Counted from the first letter of the stretch, positions 52,152 to 61,467 are shown. The stretch is DNA of 64,000 nucleotides from Flavobacterium sp. UBA7665 (GCA_002483285.1 DLHP01000036.1:1-64000); one strand, 5' to 3'. Notes: generated by a model not told the origin, from the letters alone. Made by a program: numbers and translations.

Positions 52152-53567
52152 TTATTGCTTTTTTGAAATTTGTGCCATCAACTCGGCTTCGGCAACCAAC
52201 CTGCCGTTGGCGTAGGCATTGGCGTGCATGTGGCAGATTCCGCGGCGTATGGGTGAAATCAAATCACACTTAAATACCAGCGTATCGCCGGGCAATACTT
52301 TGTATTTGAATTTCACGTTGTCGATCTTCATGAAATAGGTGAGGTAATTTTCAGGATCTGGAACGGTACTTAAAATCAGGATTCCGCCGGTTTGCGCCAT
52401 CGCCTCGATAATCAAAACGCCGGGCATCACTGGTGCGCCTGGAAAGTGTCCTACGAAAAATGGCTCGTTCATGGTGACATTCTTCAAGCCAACCACGTGC
52501 GAATCCGACAATTCAAAGATTTTATCAACGAGCAAGAACGGCGGACGGTGCGGTAACATCGCCATAATTTTATGGATGTCCATCAACGGTTCCTGGTTCA
52601 GGTCGTAAACCGGAATCTGGTTCTTTTGCTCGATCTTGATGATCTTAGACATTTTCTTGGCAAACTGCGTATTGACAAAATGTCCTGGTTTGTTGGCAAT
52701 GACTTTTCCTTTGATGCGTGTCCCAATCAAAGCCAAATCACCCACCACATCCAGTAGTTTGTGTCTTGCGGCTTCATTTGGGTAATGCAAGGTTAAATTA
52801 TCAAGGATGCCGTTGGGTTTTACCGATATTTTGTCTTTTCCAAAAGCCACCCTTAAATTCTCCATGGTCGAAGGAGAAATTTCCTTGTCTACATAAACAA
52901 TCGCATTGTTAAGATCGCCGCCTTTGATAAGGCCGTTTTCAAGCAAGGACTCGAGTTCGTGAAGGAAGCTAAAAGTCCTCGCCTCCGAAATTTCGGTCTT
53001 GAACTCAGAAATATTCTTCATTGTGGCGTTTTGTGTACCCAATACTTTGGTTCCAAAATCTACCATGGCCGTCACTTGGTAGTCATCACTTGGCATCACC
53101 AGGATTTCACTTCCGGTGGCTTCGTCTGTAAAGGAGATGACTTCCTTGACCACATAATATTTTCTTTCGGCCTCGAGTTCAACGACTCCGGCTTTTTCAA
53201 TCGCTTCAACGAAATATTTAGAAGATCCGTCCATGATGGGCGGTTCGGGAGCATCCAACTCAATAATTACATTATCTACGTCGCAACCTACAAAGGCGGC
53301 AAGTACGTGCTCGGAGGTTTGGATTTTTACACCCAGTTTCTCCAAGTTGGTGCCGCGTTGTGTGTTGACCACGTAATTGGCATCTGCCTCGATAATGGGT
53401 TGGCCTTCAAGGTCTACCCTTACAAAGGTGTAGCCGTTATTGGCCGGAGCCGGTTTAAAGGTCATTTTCACTTCCCTACCGGTGTGGAGCCCAACGCCCG
53501 TGAGTGAAATTTCATTCTTTATGGTCGTTTGCTTCGCCTGTTCGCTGTAGCTAGGGTTTTTAACCAT
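52152..53567 (-). CDS. lpxC/fabZ: Bifunctional LpxC deacetylase / FabZ dehydratase
   Basis: A 471-residue fusion. The N-terminal 310 residues are UDP-3-O-acyl-N-acetylglucosamine deacetylase: ISLTGVGLHTG near residue 20, zinc ligand His87 in SEHVLAAF, and the ARHKLLDVVGD motif at residues 267-277. The C-terminal 140 or so residues are 3-hydroxyacyl-ACP dehydratase: MLPHRPPFLLVDKI, then GHFPGAPVMPGVLIIEAMAQ with the catalytic His. The fusion is characteristic of Bacteroidota and couples the committed step of lipid A synthesis to the fatty acid cycle that supplies hydroxyacyl-ACP. lpxD ends one base before its start. Confidence 0.97.
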   Translation of the reverse strand: MVKNPSYSEQAKQTTIKNEISLTGVGLHTGREVKMTFKPAPANNGYTFVRVDLEGQPIIEADANYVVNTQRGTNLEKLGVKIQTSEHVLAAFVGCDVDNVIIELDAPEPPIMDGSSKYFVEAIEKAGVVELEAERKYYVVKEVISFTDEATGSEILVMPSDDYQVTAMVDFGTKVLGTQNATMKNISEFKTEISEARTFSFLHELESLLENGLIKGGDLNNAIVYVDKEISPSTMENLRVAFGKDKISVKPNGILDNLTLHYPNEAARHKLLDVVGDLALIGTRIKGKVIANKPGHFVNTQFAKKMSKIIKIEQKNQIPVYDLNQEPLMDIHKIMAMLPHRPPFLLVDKIFELSDSHVVGLKNVTMNEPFFVGHFPGAPVMPGVLIIEAMAQTGGILILSTVPDPENYLTYFMKIDNVKFKYKVLPGDTLVFKCDLISPIRRGICHMHANAYANGRLVAEAELMAQISKKQ

Positions 53568-53568
53568 C

Positions 53569-54600
53569 TTAATCCTTTTTATTTATTGTTTTTTTTAATT
53601 CTTCGAGTTCATTGACAATCTTGGGCAAGTTCTTGAAATGCACGTACGATTTGTTGTAGTCGGCATAACCAAACGACGGACTGCCCTGGATGGTCTCATC
53701 ATCCTTAATATTTTTACCGATGCCCGATTGCGCCTGAACCCGCACGTTGTTTCCTATGGTAAGATGCCCTGCAATACCAACTTGTCCGCCAATCATGCAG
53801 TTCTTTCCGATTTTGGTTGAGCCTGCAATTCCGGTCTGCGCGGCAATCACCGTATTTTCGCCAATTTCTACATTGTGCGCTATTTGTATCTGATTGTCGA
53901 GCTTCACACCTTTGCGGATAATGGTCGAACCCATCGTAGCGCGGTCTATCGTCGTACACGAACCAATGTCTACATGGTCTTCTATGATGACATTGCCGAT
54001 TTGGGGTACCTTTTTATACGTGCCATCCTTATCAGGTGCAAACCCAAAACCATCTGCACCCAAGATTACGCCCGAGTGGATTTCGCAATCATTTCCTATC
54101 ACCGTTTCAGAATAAATTTTTGCGCCCGCGTAAATCGTTACATTATTGCCAATGCGTACATTGTCTCCAATGAAACAGTTGGGGTAAATCTTGACGTCGT
54201 TACCAATGGTTACGTTGGTTCCGATATAACTGAAACTGCCTAAAAACAAGTTATTCCCATAGGTCACATTGGCCGAGATTACCGAAGGCTGCTCAATGCC
54301 CACCTTACTCGCTTTGCGCGCCTGGTCATAAAACTGCAGCAGTTTGGTGAACGACATATAAGCGTCCTCGACCTTAATCAAGGTAGTCTTGATTTCTGAT
54401 TCGGGAACAAAAGTGTTGTTTACGATCGTGATCGAAGCCTCTGTAGAATAAATGAAATTAGCATACTTTGGATTGGCCAGGAAGGTGAGCGAACCGCTGG
54501 TACCTTCTTCAATCTTAGACAACTTATAGACTTCAACCGCCGGATTTCCAACGACTTCGCCCTCTAAGATGCCCGCTATTTGCTCTGCTGTAAATTTCAT
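53569..54600 (-). CDS. lpxD: UDP-3-O-acylglucosamine N-acyltransferase
   Basis: A 343-residue enzyme that adds the second hydroxyacyl chain in lipid A synthesis. The start at MKFTAEQIAGILEGEVVGNP is the family N-terminus; an upstream extension would overlap the HD gene. The uridine-binding domain covers the first 100 residues. The beta-helix contains GADGFGFAPDKDGTYKKVPQ and DNQIQIAHNVEIGENT, with the catalytic His in AHN; the C-terminal helix ends in ELEELKKTINKKD. It is coupled to lpxC/fabZ. Confidence 0.95.
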   Translation of the reverse strand: MKFTAEQIAGILEGEVVGNPAVEVYKLSKIEEGTSGSLTFLANPKYANFIYSTEASITIVNNTFVPESEIKTTLIKVEDAYMSFTKLLQFYDQARKASKVGIEQPSVISANVTYGNNLFLGSFSYIGTNVTIGNDVKIYPNCFIGDNVRIGNNVTIYAGAKIYSETVIGNDCEIHSGVILGADGFGFAPDKDGTYKKVPQIGNVIIEDHVDIGSCTTIDRATMGSTIIRKGVKLDNQIQIAHNVEIGENTVIAAQTGIAGSTKIGKNCMIGGQVGIAGHLTIGNNVRVQAQSGIGKNIKDDETIQGSPSFGYADYNKSYVHFKNLPKIVNELEELKKTINKKD

Positions 54601-54695
54601 TGGCTCGGATTGTATTTTCGGCTTCCGCGAAAACAAAAAAAGGATTCGTTTCCTGAGAATCGGCAACAAAAATATAAAAAAATAGGTTTGAAATC

Positions 54696-55931
54696 TTAAC
54701 TTTCCAATAGTTGTTTCGGAAAACAAATATAATACTTGGTGACTGGTTTTGACAAGGCTTTCAAACTTAATTGGTCCGACACCTCGACAACATCCTCTAT
54801 CGTACGGTCTTTCTTATAAATATGAATGGGTTCGGCCTCTTTGCTGTACGCCTGGTTTTTGATTTTTCCCTTGAACACAAAGTAGCTGGCCTCTTCTTTT
54901 GAGAGCTGGTGTTGCGCCGCAAAACGTTCGATCAAACCTTCTATTTCTTCCTTCGGGAATTTTTCGCTGCTAAGTCTTACCTTGAGCAAATCGCGGTTGA
55001 TGATCATTTTGCTCAACGAACTGAGTATAAAATCATCATGGTGTTGCCACGATTTGAGTGCGCTCACAATGTCATAGTCATCGAGTTGCGAGAACGTATC
55101 GAGTACCGTTTCACTAAAATCCTCGAGTTCGATTTTCTGTTGCATGAAAAACAAAAGCGGCTCGGATGCCGGAAGCATTATGCCTTTCTGAGTGAGTTCT
55201 TTGGCACGTTTGAGAATTTTGGTCAGGATTAACTCGGCTACCAAACTTGTTTTGTGCAAGTAGGCCTGCCAATACATCAGGCGCCTGGCCATGAGGAATT
55301 TTTCTATAGAATAGATGCCTTTTTCCTCCATCACGAGCACATCGTCTACTACGGTCATCATTTGGATGAGCCGATCCGAGTTGATATTGCCTTCGGCCAC
55401 ACCGGTATAAAAGCTGTCGCGCTTGAGGTAATCCATACGGTCCATGTCGAGTTGGCTCGAAATAAGCTGCAGCATGAATTTGCGGTGATAATCACCTTTG
55501 AAAATCTGGATGGCGAGTGAAAGTTTGCCATCGAATAGTTGGTTGAGTCGATCCATGAAGAGCAACGAGATGGCTTCGTGGTTGACATTCTCTACGATGC
55601 TGTGTTCCATTGCGTGCGAAAACGGCCCGTGACCGATATCGTGTAACAGGATGGCCACATACAAGGCGTTTTCTTCATCGCCCGAAATGGTCACGCCCTT
55701 AAAACGCAACACCTCCACAGCTTTCTGCATGATGTGCATACAACCCAGCGCATGATGGAAACGCGTATGGTGCGCACCCGGATAAACCAGGTAAGACATG
55801 CCCATTTGCGAAATCCGACGCAAGCGTTGGAAATACGGATGTTGGATCAGGTCGTATAATAGTGGATTCGGAATGGTGATGAATCCGTAAATCGGGTCGT
55901 TCAGTATTTTAAGTTTGTTGATGTTACTCAC
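54696..55931 (-). CDS. HD domain phosphohydrolase (dGTPase-like)
   Basis: A 411-residue cytoplasmic metal-dependent phosphohydrolase. A GTG start (reading MSNINKLKILNDPIYGFITI) is preferred because homologues begin this way; an earlier TTG is less likely. HTRFHHALGCMHIMQKAV and ILLHDIGHGPFSHAMEH give the H...HD metal site; SSQLDMDRMDYLKRDSFYTG near residue 170 supplies the final Asp of the HD set. It resembles dNTP triphosphohydrolase-like HD proteins, but the true substrate is unknown. It is the first gene of the lpxD-lpxC/fabZ-lpxA-efp block. Confidence 0.9.
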   Translation of the reverse strand: MSNINKLKILNDPIYGFITIPNPLLYDLIQHPYFQRLRRISQMGMSYLVYPGAHHTRFHHALGCMHIMQKAVEVLRFKGVTISGDEENALYVAILLHDIGHGPFSHAMEHSIVENVNHEAISLLFMDRLNQLFDGKLSLAIQIFKGDYHRKFMLQLISSQLDMDRMDYLKRDSFYTGVAEGNINSDRLIQMMTVVDDVLVMEEKGIYSIEKFLMARRLMYWQAYLHKTSLVAELILTKILKRAKELTQKGIMLPASEPLLFFMQQKIELEDFSETVLDTFSQLDDYDIVSALKSWQHHDDFILSSLSKMIINRDLLKVRLSSEKFPKEEIEGLIERFAAQHQLSKEEASYFVFKGKIKNQAYSKEAEPIHIYKKDRTIEDVVEVSDQLSLKALSKPVTKYYICFPKQLLES

Positions 55932-55968
55932 GTGGCTTGGAATTTTGAGGAACAAAGATAAGGTATTT

Positions 55969-56032
55969 GGGTTCAGGGTGCAAGGTGCAGGGGCTTCACT
56001 AACCCAAACCTTGCAACCTGTACCCTGAACCC
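55969..56032. repeat. Period-7 inverted repeat upstream of the HD gene
   Basis: Left arm GGGTTCA-GGGTGCA-AGGTGCA-GGG and right arm CCTTGCAACCTGTACCCTGA plus ACCC pair at about 20 of 24 positions, with a loop of about 15 bases. Both arms are built of degenerate heptamers. It lies 38 bases upstream of the HD gene start. Confidence 0.75.
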
Positions 56033-56040
56033 TCTACCCC

Positions 56041-56074
56041 AAAAAAAAACACCAACATTGCTGCCGGTGTTCCT
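56041..56074 (-). terminator. Intrinsic terminator of the short hypothetical gene
   Basis: On the minus strand AACACCGGC - AGCAAT - GTTGGTGTT followed by eight T's, just past the stop codon at 56081. Confidence 0.8.
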
Positions 56075-56080
56075 ATTGAT

Positions 56081-56362
56081 TTAAAGTGATTTTAAAATCC
56101 TGTTGATTGGGATTCCCAGTCCTTGCTTGAGCACGACGCGGTTGTCGGTAACGGCCCAGACGGTCGTTTCTACCATCTTTGGCGATTCGTCATCTTCAAA
56201 GAAAATCTTGATTTTTGAATGTTCAAGGTTGCCTAAGGACTGTGCGCGGAACAACTCAATATTGCGTTGCAAACGGGCATCCTTGTCTTGTAAAACTTCT
56301 GTATTGGGGAATTTTAAGGAACGGATGTGCTCCTTTTCAATGGTTTGAAAATTAGTAGTCAT
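56081..56362 (-). CDS. Short conserved hypothetical protein
   Basis: A 93-residue soluble protein without a signal peptide. It begins MTTNFQTIEKEHIRSLKFPN and ends LKQGLGIPINRILKSL. A central basic helix (KDARLQRNIELFRAQSLGNL) is followed by the beta strands HSKIKIFFEDDESPKMVETT and VWAVTDNRVVLK. The pattern suggests a small alpha/beta protein; I recognise it only as a flavobacterial conserved hypothetical. It has its own terminator. Confidence 0.7.
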   Translation of the reverse strand: MTTNFQTIEKEHIRSLKFPNTEVLQDKDARLQRNIELFRAQSLGNLEHSKIKIFFEDDESPKMVETTVWAVTDNRVVLKQGLGIPINRILKSL

Positions 56363-56459
56363 GGGGTTAAGATTTAAATTAATAATAGATTTGGGATAGT
56401 GAAAGTAATCAAATATATTTACAAATCACAAAATCAACCACATTTTTTCATTTGCTGCC

Positions 56460-57314
56460 TTGTTAACAACCATCACAAAATCAGGTTTAACGGCCACTGT
56501 CGATACCAAAGGTGCCGAATTGGTCTCACTCAAAAACACCGCAACCCATCGCGAATACATTTGGGAAGGCAACCCCGATTTCTGGGGCAAGCACTCGCCG
56601 GTATTGTTCCCGATTGTGGGCACCTTAAGAAACGGAAGCTACAGTTATAACGACCAAACCTACCAGTTGTCGCGCCACGGATTTGCCCGCGACTGCGAGT
56701 TTGAGCTTATTGAAAAATCACCGGATGAAGCCGTTTTTTCTCTGCAAAGCAATGCCGAAAGCCTAAAGAAGTATCCGTTCCGGTTTGAGCTGCAGCTGAG
56801 TTATACTTTAACCGAGAATAGTTTGGTTGTTGGCTATAAGGTAATCAATAACGAACCGTTTACGATGCCTTTTTCGATTGGTGCACATCCGGCTTTTGCG
56901 TTTCCGCAGCCATTTGGCTCGTACGCGTTGCAATTTGAACAACCCGAAACCCTAACAAGCTTCGAGCTCGAAAACGATTTGTTGTCAAACAAAACCAATC
57001 GCATAGCCACCAACAACGGCATCTTGCCACTCACCTACTCATTATTTGAAAAAGACGCACTCATCTTTAAAAAACTAGCATCCAAAGCCATCACCATCCT
57101 TGAAAACCAACAGCCGCTATTGCGATTCAGTTTCGGTGACTTTCCCAATTTTGGTATCTGGACCAAACCAGGCGCGCCATTCCTTTGCCTCGAACCTTGG
57201 GTGGGCTATTCGGACCCGGTAGATGCTAATGGAGAACTGGTCCAAAAAGAAGCCATTTGGTTACTTGATGCAAAAAGCAGCTGTTCATTTGAATTTAGCA
57301 TGGAAATCTTATAA
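56460..57314 (+). CDS. Aldose 1-epimerase family protein
   Basis: A 284-residue cytoplasmic mutarotase-like protein. It starts at a TTG reading MLTTITKSGLTATVDTKGAE; no ATG upstream gives a family-like N-terminus. The catalytic elements of the galactose mutarotase fold are LSRHGFARD near residue 69 and FSIGAHPAFAFPQ near 140, where the histidines lie. The protein belongs to the YeaD/hexose-6-phosphate epimerase side of the family or to a related group. It interconverts alpha and beta anomers of a sugar or sugar phosphate. It is not clustered with sugar genes. Confidence 0.88.
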   Translation: MLTTITKSGLTATVDTKGAELVSLKNTATHREYIWEGNPDFWGKHSPVLFPIVGTLRNGSYSYNDQTYQLSRHGFARDCEFELIEKSPDEAVFSLQSNAESLKKYPFRFELQLSYTLTENSLVVGYKVINNEPFTMPFSIGAHPAFAFPQPFGSYALQFEQPETLTSFELENDLLSNKTNRIATNNGILPLTYSLFEKDALIFKKLASKAITILENQQPLLRFSFGDFPNFGIWTKPGAPFLCLEPWVGYSDPVDANGELVQKEAIWLLDAKSSCSFEFSMEIL

Positions 57315-57394
57315 CACTATCGGTACTGCGTGTAAGCTGTTGTCATGGCGCGGTTTTACTTTTGTAAGACCCTGCACAAATCAGGAGCAAGACC

Positions 57395-58363
57395 ATGCGT
57401 TACATCCCCGTTTTCCTTTGTTTACTATTTCTTTTAACCGGTTGTGCGACCCGAAAAAATCCCGAATACCAGGTATTTTATAAAACACAAGAACGCGCCG
57501 ATTATTTCAAGGCTTACGACGCCACGCTGACGTTGTGGGACGCGCCCTACCAGCAACAGGATGTGACGACGAGTTACGGAATTGCGCATGTCGTCGTTTC
57601 GGGGCCAGCAACGGGCGAGCCAATCGTGCTCTTCCATGGCATGGATGCTAGTTCCACGATGTGGTACCCGAATGCCAAAACATTGAGCCAGCAGTATCGC
57701 GTTTACGCCATCGACTTTCCGCTCGAAGCCGGCAAATCGGTAGCCTGCCGTAATCCGCTCGACGCCAAACAAATCGTCGCATTTTACAACGAAATTTTCG
57801 ACCATTACAAACTCGATAAGATTACCCTTGTTGGTGCCTCACGTGGCGGATGGATGGCTACCAACATTGCCTTACTGTCGGGCAAACGCATCAAGAAACT
57901 GGTGTTGCTCAGCCCTGCGCAAACCATCGGCGGACTCAAAAGTCCCCTGAAGGTTTTGTCGGCCGTAAAACTCAAATTGTTTCCCAGCCGCAAAAGGCTT
58001 GCGCATTTCTTTGACACCTTTTCTACGCATCCCGAAAACATCGACGCGCGCTACAAGGAACAATTTTACCTCGCCAACCTGCACGGTGACAGCAATCCAC
58101 AATACGTCAATATGCTGCGGTTTTCTCAAAAGAAATTAAGAACTTTGGGCATTCCGGTTTTAATCCTCGCTGGTGACCAAGATATCGTCAACAGCCAGAA
58201 AGAGCTTGACAAAGCCCACGGATTATTCCAGGACGTCGAAACGATCATGGTTAAAGATGCCGGGCATTTTTTAAGCATTGACCAATCGGCTGTTGTCAAC
58301 CAAAAGATTCTCGATTTCTTAAACAAAGACCACCATGCTGACCATACAATTTCTGCCTTTTAA
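57395..58363 (+). CDS. Alpha/beta hydrolase lipoprotein
   Basis: A 322-residue exported hydrolase with the lipobox FLLTGC (Cys17). The oxyanion strand is IVLFHGMDASSTMW near residue 77. The nucleophile elbow is GASRGG (Ser149), the acid likely Asp in LAGDQDIVN near 270, and the base His in DAGHFLSID near 293. The DQDI-GH triad is complete. It is a peripheral esterase or lipase-like enzyme, possibly anchored to the outer membrane. The last 29 bases overlap the start of the GNAT gene, a strong sign of coupled expression. Confidence 0.88.
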   Translation: MRYIPVFLCLLFLLTGCATRKNPEYQVFYKTQERADYFKAYDATLTLWDAPYQQQDVTTSYGIAHVVVSGPATGEPIVLFHGMDASSTMWYPNAKTLSQQYRVYAIDFPLEAGKSVACRNPLDAKQIVAFYNEIFDHYKLDKITLVGASRGGWMATNIALLSGKRIKKLVLLSPAQTIGGLKSPLKVLSAVKLKLFPSRKRLAHFFDTFSTHPENIDARYKEQFYLANLHGDSNPQYVNMLRFSQKKLRTLGIPVLILAGDQDIVNSQKELDKAHGLFQDVETIMVKDAGHFLSIDQSAVVNQKILDFLNKDHHADHTISAF

Positions 58364-58895
58364 AAACCTCGAAAGCGAGCGCTTGTTACTGCGCGAAATC
58401 ACCACAGCCGATGCCCAGGAAGTCCTCGAACTGCGCGGCAATCCCCAAACCATGAAATACATCCCGCGGCCACTGGCAACCAACCATGAGGACGCGCTCG
58501 CACATATTGCCATGATTAGAGAAAAAATCAAGGACAACACCGGAATCAATTGGGCAATAACCTTAAAAGGCAACCCAAAAATGTTGGGCATTATTGGGCA
58601 CTATCGCATCCAGCCAGAGAATCACCGTGCCGAAATCGGCTACATGCTGTTACCCGAATACCAGGGAAAAGGCATCACGTGCGAAGCCATCCAACTCGTT
58701 ACGGCCTATGGTTTTGATGAGATGCAATTGCATTCTATAGAAGCCGTAATCGATCCCGAAAACACGGCTTCAGAAAAAGTACTCCTCAAGAACGGCTATG
58801 TCAAAGAGGCGCACATCCTCGAAAATGAGTATTATGGAGGCAAATTTTGGGATACGGTCATCTATTCTTTGCTCAAACGCAATTTTAAAAGGTAG
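58335..58895 (+). CDS. GNAT family N-acetyltransferase (RimJ/RimL-like)
   Basis: A 186-residue cytoplasmic acetyltransferase. LTIQFLPFKNLESERLLLRE opens the fold. RAEIGYMLLPEYQGKGITCE near residue 96 is the acetyl-CoA binding loop (Q-G-K-G), and DPENTASEKVLLKNGYVKEA near 137 is the typical C-terminal stretch of the RimJ/RimL/SpeG-type family that acetylates N-terminal amines or small molecules. The substrate is not predictable. It overlaps the alpha/beta hydrolase gene. Confidence 0.9.
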   Translation: MLTIQFLPFKNLESERLLLREITTADAQEVLELRGNPQTMKYIPRPLATNHEDALAHIAMIREKIKDNTGINWAITLKGNPKMLGIIGHYRIQPENHRAEIGYMLLPEYQGKGITCEAIQLVTAYGFDEMQLHSIEAVIDPENTASEKVLLKNGYVKEAHILENEYYGGKFWDTVIYSLLKRNFKR

Positions 58896-59123
58896 TTACG
58901 ACCCGAATTTGGGAATCGAGCGCACATATAACGCTTCGACTTTAGTACGTGCCCAAGGTGTTTTGCGCAGGAATGTGAGGCTCGATTTCACACTTGGATT
59001 GTCCGAGAAACATTTGATTTTAATCAGTTCAGACAACGTATCGAAACCGTAAAAATCAACCAATTTTTCGAGCATCATTTGAAGCGTTACGCCGTGCAAA
59101 GGATCTTTGGAGGTATTTTGCAT
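58896..59123 (-). CDS. VF530 (DUF2132) family protein
   Basis: A 75-residue small helical protein of the VF530/DUF2132 family, named from a Vibrio fischeri structure. The start at MQNTSKDPLHGVTLQMMLEK gives the family N-terminus. LVDFYGFDTLSELIKIKCFS and NPSVKSSLTFLRKTPWARTK are the two conserved blocks. The family is suggested to bind DNA, but direct evidence is slight. Its stop abuts that of the convergent GNAT gene. Confidence 0.92.
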   Translation of the reverse strand: MQNTSKDPLHGVTLQMMLEKLVDFYGFDTLSELIKIKCFSDNPSVKSSLTFLRKTPWARTKVEALYVRSIPKFGS

Positions 59124-59148
59124 TCGGTAAAAGTAAGGGTTCCAAACA

Positions 59149-59180
59149 AAAAAACCACCAATCTGCATCGGTGGTTTTTT
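59149..59180 (-). terminator. Intrinsic terminator of the subtilase gene
   Basis: On the minus strand AAACCACC - GATGCAGAT - TGGTGGTTT followed by a T run, about 20 bases after the subtilase stop. Confidence 0.85.
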
Positions 59181-59197
59181 AAAGGGTTGTGATTTAC

Positions 59198-60709
59198 TTA
59201 TTGTACGGCGAGCAGCGCGTTGATGTTGCCGTAACCAAATTCTGCATTTTTATTGGGATAGAAGTTACCCGCCTGGCGCATTTTGGTCAAGACCTGAGTC
59301 CTGGTCCAGGATGGATTTTTAGACCAAACCAAAGCAGCAATCCCAGCAGTGGTAGCCGTTGCCACCGATGAACCGCCGACGTAATCGGATTGGTTGTCGT
59401 AATAACTGTCTACAGGAACCGTATTGCCCGACGCTGCCCTTTGCATGACGACCGTAAAATCGATTTTGCTGCCCGAATGGCAATCGTCGCATTTTTGGAT
59501 GGTGGCTCCTTCTTTTACTCCGGTAACGGCTACACATTCGGCCATCGACGCAGGAAATATTACTCCAACGAACGTTGTAAAACTCGTAGAAGTTCCGCCG
59601 GCGCAGAAGATTAATTTTCCTTTTCCATAAGCGTATCTCACGCCATCCTCGATTTTCCCCACCGAGAAAATATGTCCCATAGACATGGATATGATTTTCA
59701 CCTTGGCGTTGTTGCCCAGAGCGGTAAAGGCATTTTTGACACCGTTTTGTTCGTGGTAACCGTCGAGCACCACATTCGATGCGGCGCGGTAAACCACAAG
59801 GTTGGCATTATAAGCCACGCCTACCGGAAGCCCATTGTCGTTTCTCGGCGCACAGGCCACAGACGACATGCTTGTACCGTGGCCACATTGGTCGTTCGGG
59901 CCATCGGTTCCGGTGCTCCAAGGCCAGATCGAATCGACATAGGCACCATATTTTTGGATGGTCCTGCCGGTCGACAACCCGTCGTTAAAATTGGCATTGA
60001 GCAAGCTTTGGTTGGGAGAAACGCCAGTATCTACAATCCCGATGGTGACGCCTGCTCCGGTGCTGTAGTTCCAGGCCGATGGAATATTGTGCTGGTAAAA
60101 CGTCCAGGGCGCTTTGGCATTGGGCGTGATCGTCGTGTAGTCGGCGGCGCTTAAAGCAGTCGCTTCGAACCCGCAACCCGAAGAACCCGAACTCGATGCC
60201 GAACGTTCTTCCGAATGTTGTACGGCGAAATAGCGATAATCGGCTGGTTCAATGTAACGGATCAGGTTGCTTTTGCGCAAGGCGATGATGGTTTCCTGTT
60301 TGGTAATCACGACATCGATGAGATTGAGGTAAGGATCGGCAGAAACGAGTGTTTTTTCTAAAGTGCTGTCTTCGTACTGCATAATGAGCGAAAGCAAACT
60401 TTGCTGGATTTGTGCACTGTTGGCCGATTTGGCGCGTTCAAAATCATTTTTGGAGTTTCCAAAACCAATGGTTATTAGGTTTTGCCCGTTGACTGAGGCA
60501 CTCCACAACAAATGGTTTGAGGCGTTATTCCAGTTGAATCCGCCACGCGAGAACGCTTCGTCTATCTGGGCATTGACCTGTTTGGCGGTAAGTGGTTCTT
60601 TTTGGATAATCGGGACGGCAATCGTGTCTTGTTGTAGGGTTTCATCCCTCGAACACGAGGCAAAAATCAAAACGAATACAATCGATAATTTTAGTAATTT
60701 ACTTGACAT
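59198..60709 (-). CDS. S8 family serine peptidase lipoprotein (subtilase)
   Basis: A 503-residue lipoprotein (lipobox FASC, Cys19) of the subtilisin family. The catalytic domain follows a 190-residue N-terminal region that may act as a propeptide. The triad is Asp227 in GIVDTG, His277 in CGHGTSM and Ser448 in GGSSVATA. The motif around the serine departs from the usual GTSxAxP: here Ser replaces Thr and Ala replaces Pro. SMGHIFSVGK near residue 345 and FCAGG near 371 correspond to the substrate-binding and oxyanion elements. It is expected to be exposed at the outer membrane. Substrate unknown. Confidence 0.9.
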   Translation of the reverse strand: MSSKLLKLSIVFVLIFASCSRDETLQQDTIAVPIIQKEPLTAKQVNAQIDEAFSRGGFNWNNASNHLLWSASVNGQNLITIGFGNSKNDFERAKSANSAQIQQSLLSLIMQYEDSTLEKTLVSADPYLNLIDVVITKQETIIALRKSNLIRYIEPADYRYFAVQHSEERSASSSGSSGCGFEATALSAADYTTITPNAKAPWTFYQHNIPSAWNYSTGAGVTIGIVDTGVSPNQSLLNANFNDGLSTGRTIQKYGAYVDSIWPWSTGTDGPNDQCGHGTSMSSVACAPRNDNGLPVGVAYNANLVVYRAASNVVLDGYHEQNGVKNAFTALGNNAKVKIISMSMGHIFSVGKIEDGVRYAYGKGKLIFCAGGTSTSFTTFVGVIFPASMAECVAVTGVKEGATIQKCDDCHSGSKIDFTVVMQRAASGNTVPVDSYYDNQSDYVGGSSVATATTAGIAALVWSKNPSWTRTQVLTKMRQAGNFYPNKNAEFGYGNINALLAVQ

Positions 60710-60852
60710 ATTGGTTTGTTTTGTTGGATTGACAAACGAATATAACCAAATATTTAATCCAATTTATGAATTATCCATAAAAAGAGAATAGCCATTGCGT
60801 TGCCACAATGACTATTGTTCTTCCCTAATCCAGGGATCCTTAAAGTATGAAA

Positions 60853-61467
60853 CTAAAATAAGAACTTGACACCAACTTGTAGGTTACCCAATGAACGGTC
60901 TGCCACAGAATTCATAGGATTGGCAGAAAATCCAAACTTGGTTGTTTTGTCGCCTATGTTTGGCGTAGCGCTTGAATATCCAACGTTAAGAATGGAGAAC
61001 GAAGTTTCTACGGTCATCCATTTGTTTATAACATAATCAAAACCAGGAGCCAATTCGAGGTTTACCGACATCGTTTTAGAATCGGCAATCTTATCTTTTC
61101 CAAACATTACCGGCACTGCTGCCTGTCCGTAGAAAAAGAAACCGCCTTTGATGTTCCAATACTTACGCACCAATGGTTTTACTACGAAGGTGCTGTTGTC
61201 TGAAGTGGTTACCCCTAAATTATTGTCGGTTGAGGAAGCGATGTTCCCAACGCCCACACCGACCGTTACAGATGGAGCGATAAACACACCCACAATCGGA
61301 AGAATCATGTTAGAATCGGTTTTGGCATCTCCGGTTTTTTCGCTTGAAAACGAAACTTGTCCGGCAACCCACCAGGTTCCTTGTAATCCTTTATCTGCAA
61401 CCTTTTCCTGTGCTTGAGCTGTTAGTCCTAACATTAAAACTCCAGCGGCTAAAAATAATTTTTTCAT
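60853..61467 (-). CDS. Outer membrane beta-barrel protein
   Basis: A 204-residue exported protein. The ATG at MKKLFLAAGVLMLGLTAQAQ was chosen because it gives a clean signal peptide; a longer frame upstream does not. The remainder is alternating hydrophobic beta strands (GTWWVAGQVSFSSEKTGDAK, then PSVTVGVGVGNIAS) ending NLQVGVKFLF, with the C-terminal Phe of an outer-membrane barrel. The size and repeat layout are like the small eight-stranded OmpW/OmpX-type or 'porin family' barrels. It stands alone. Confidence 0.8.
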   Translation of the reverse strand: MKKLFLAAGVLMLGLTAQAQEKVADKGLQGTWWVAGQVSFSSEKTGDAKTDSNMILPIVGVFIAPSVTVGVGVGNIASSTDNNLGVTTSDNSTFVVKPLVRKYWNIKGGFFFYGQAAVPVMFGKDKIADSKTMSVNLELAPGFDYVINKWMTVETSFSILNVGYSSATPNIGDKTTKFGFSANPMNSVADRSLGNLQVGVKFLF

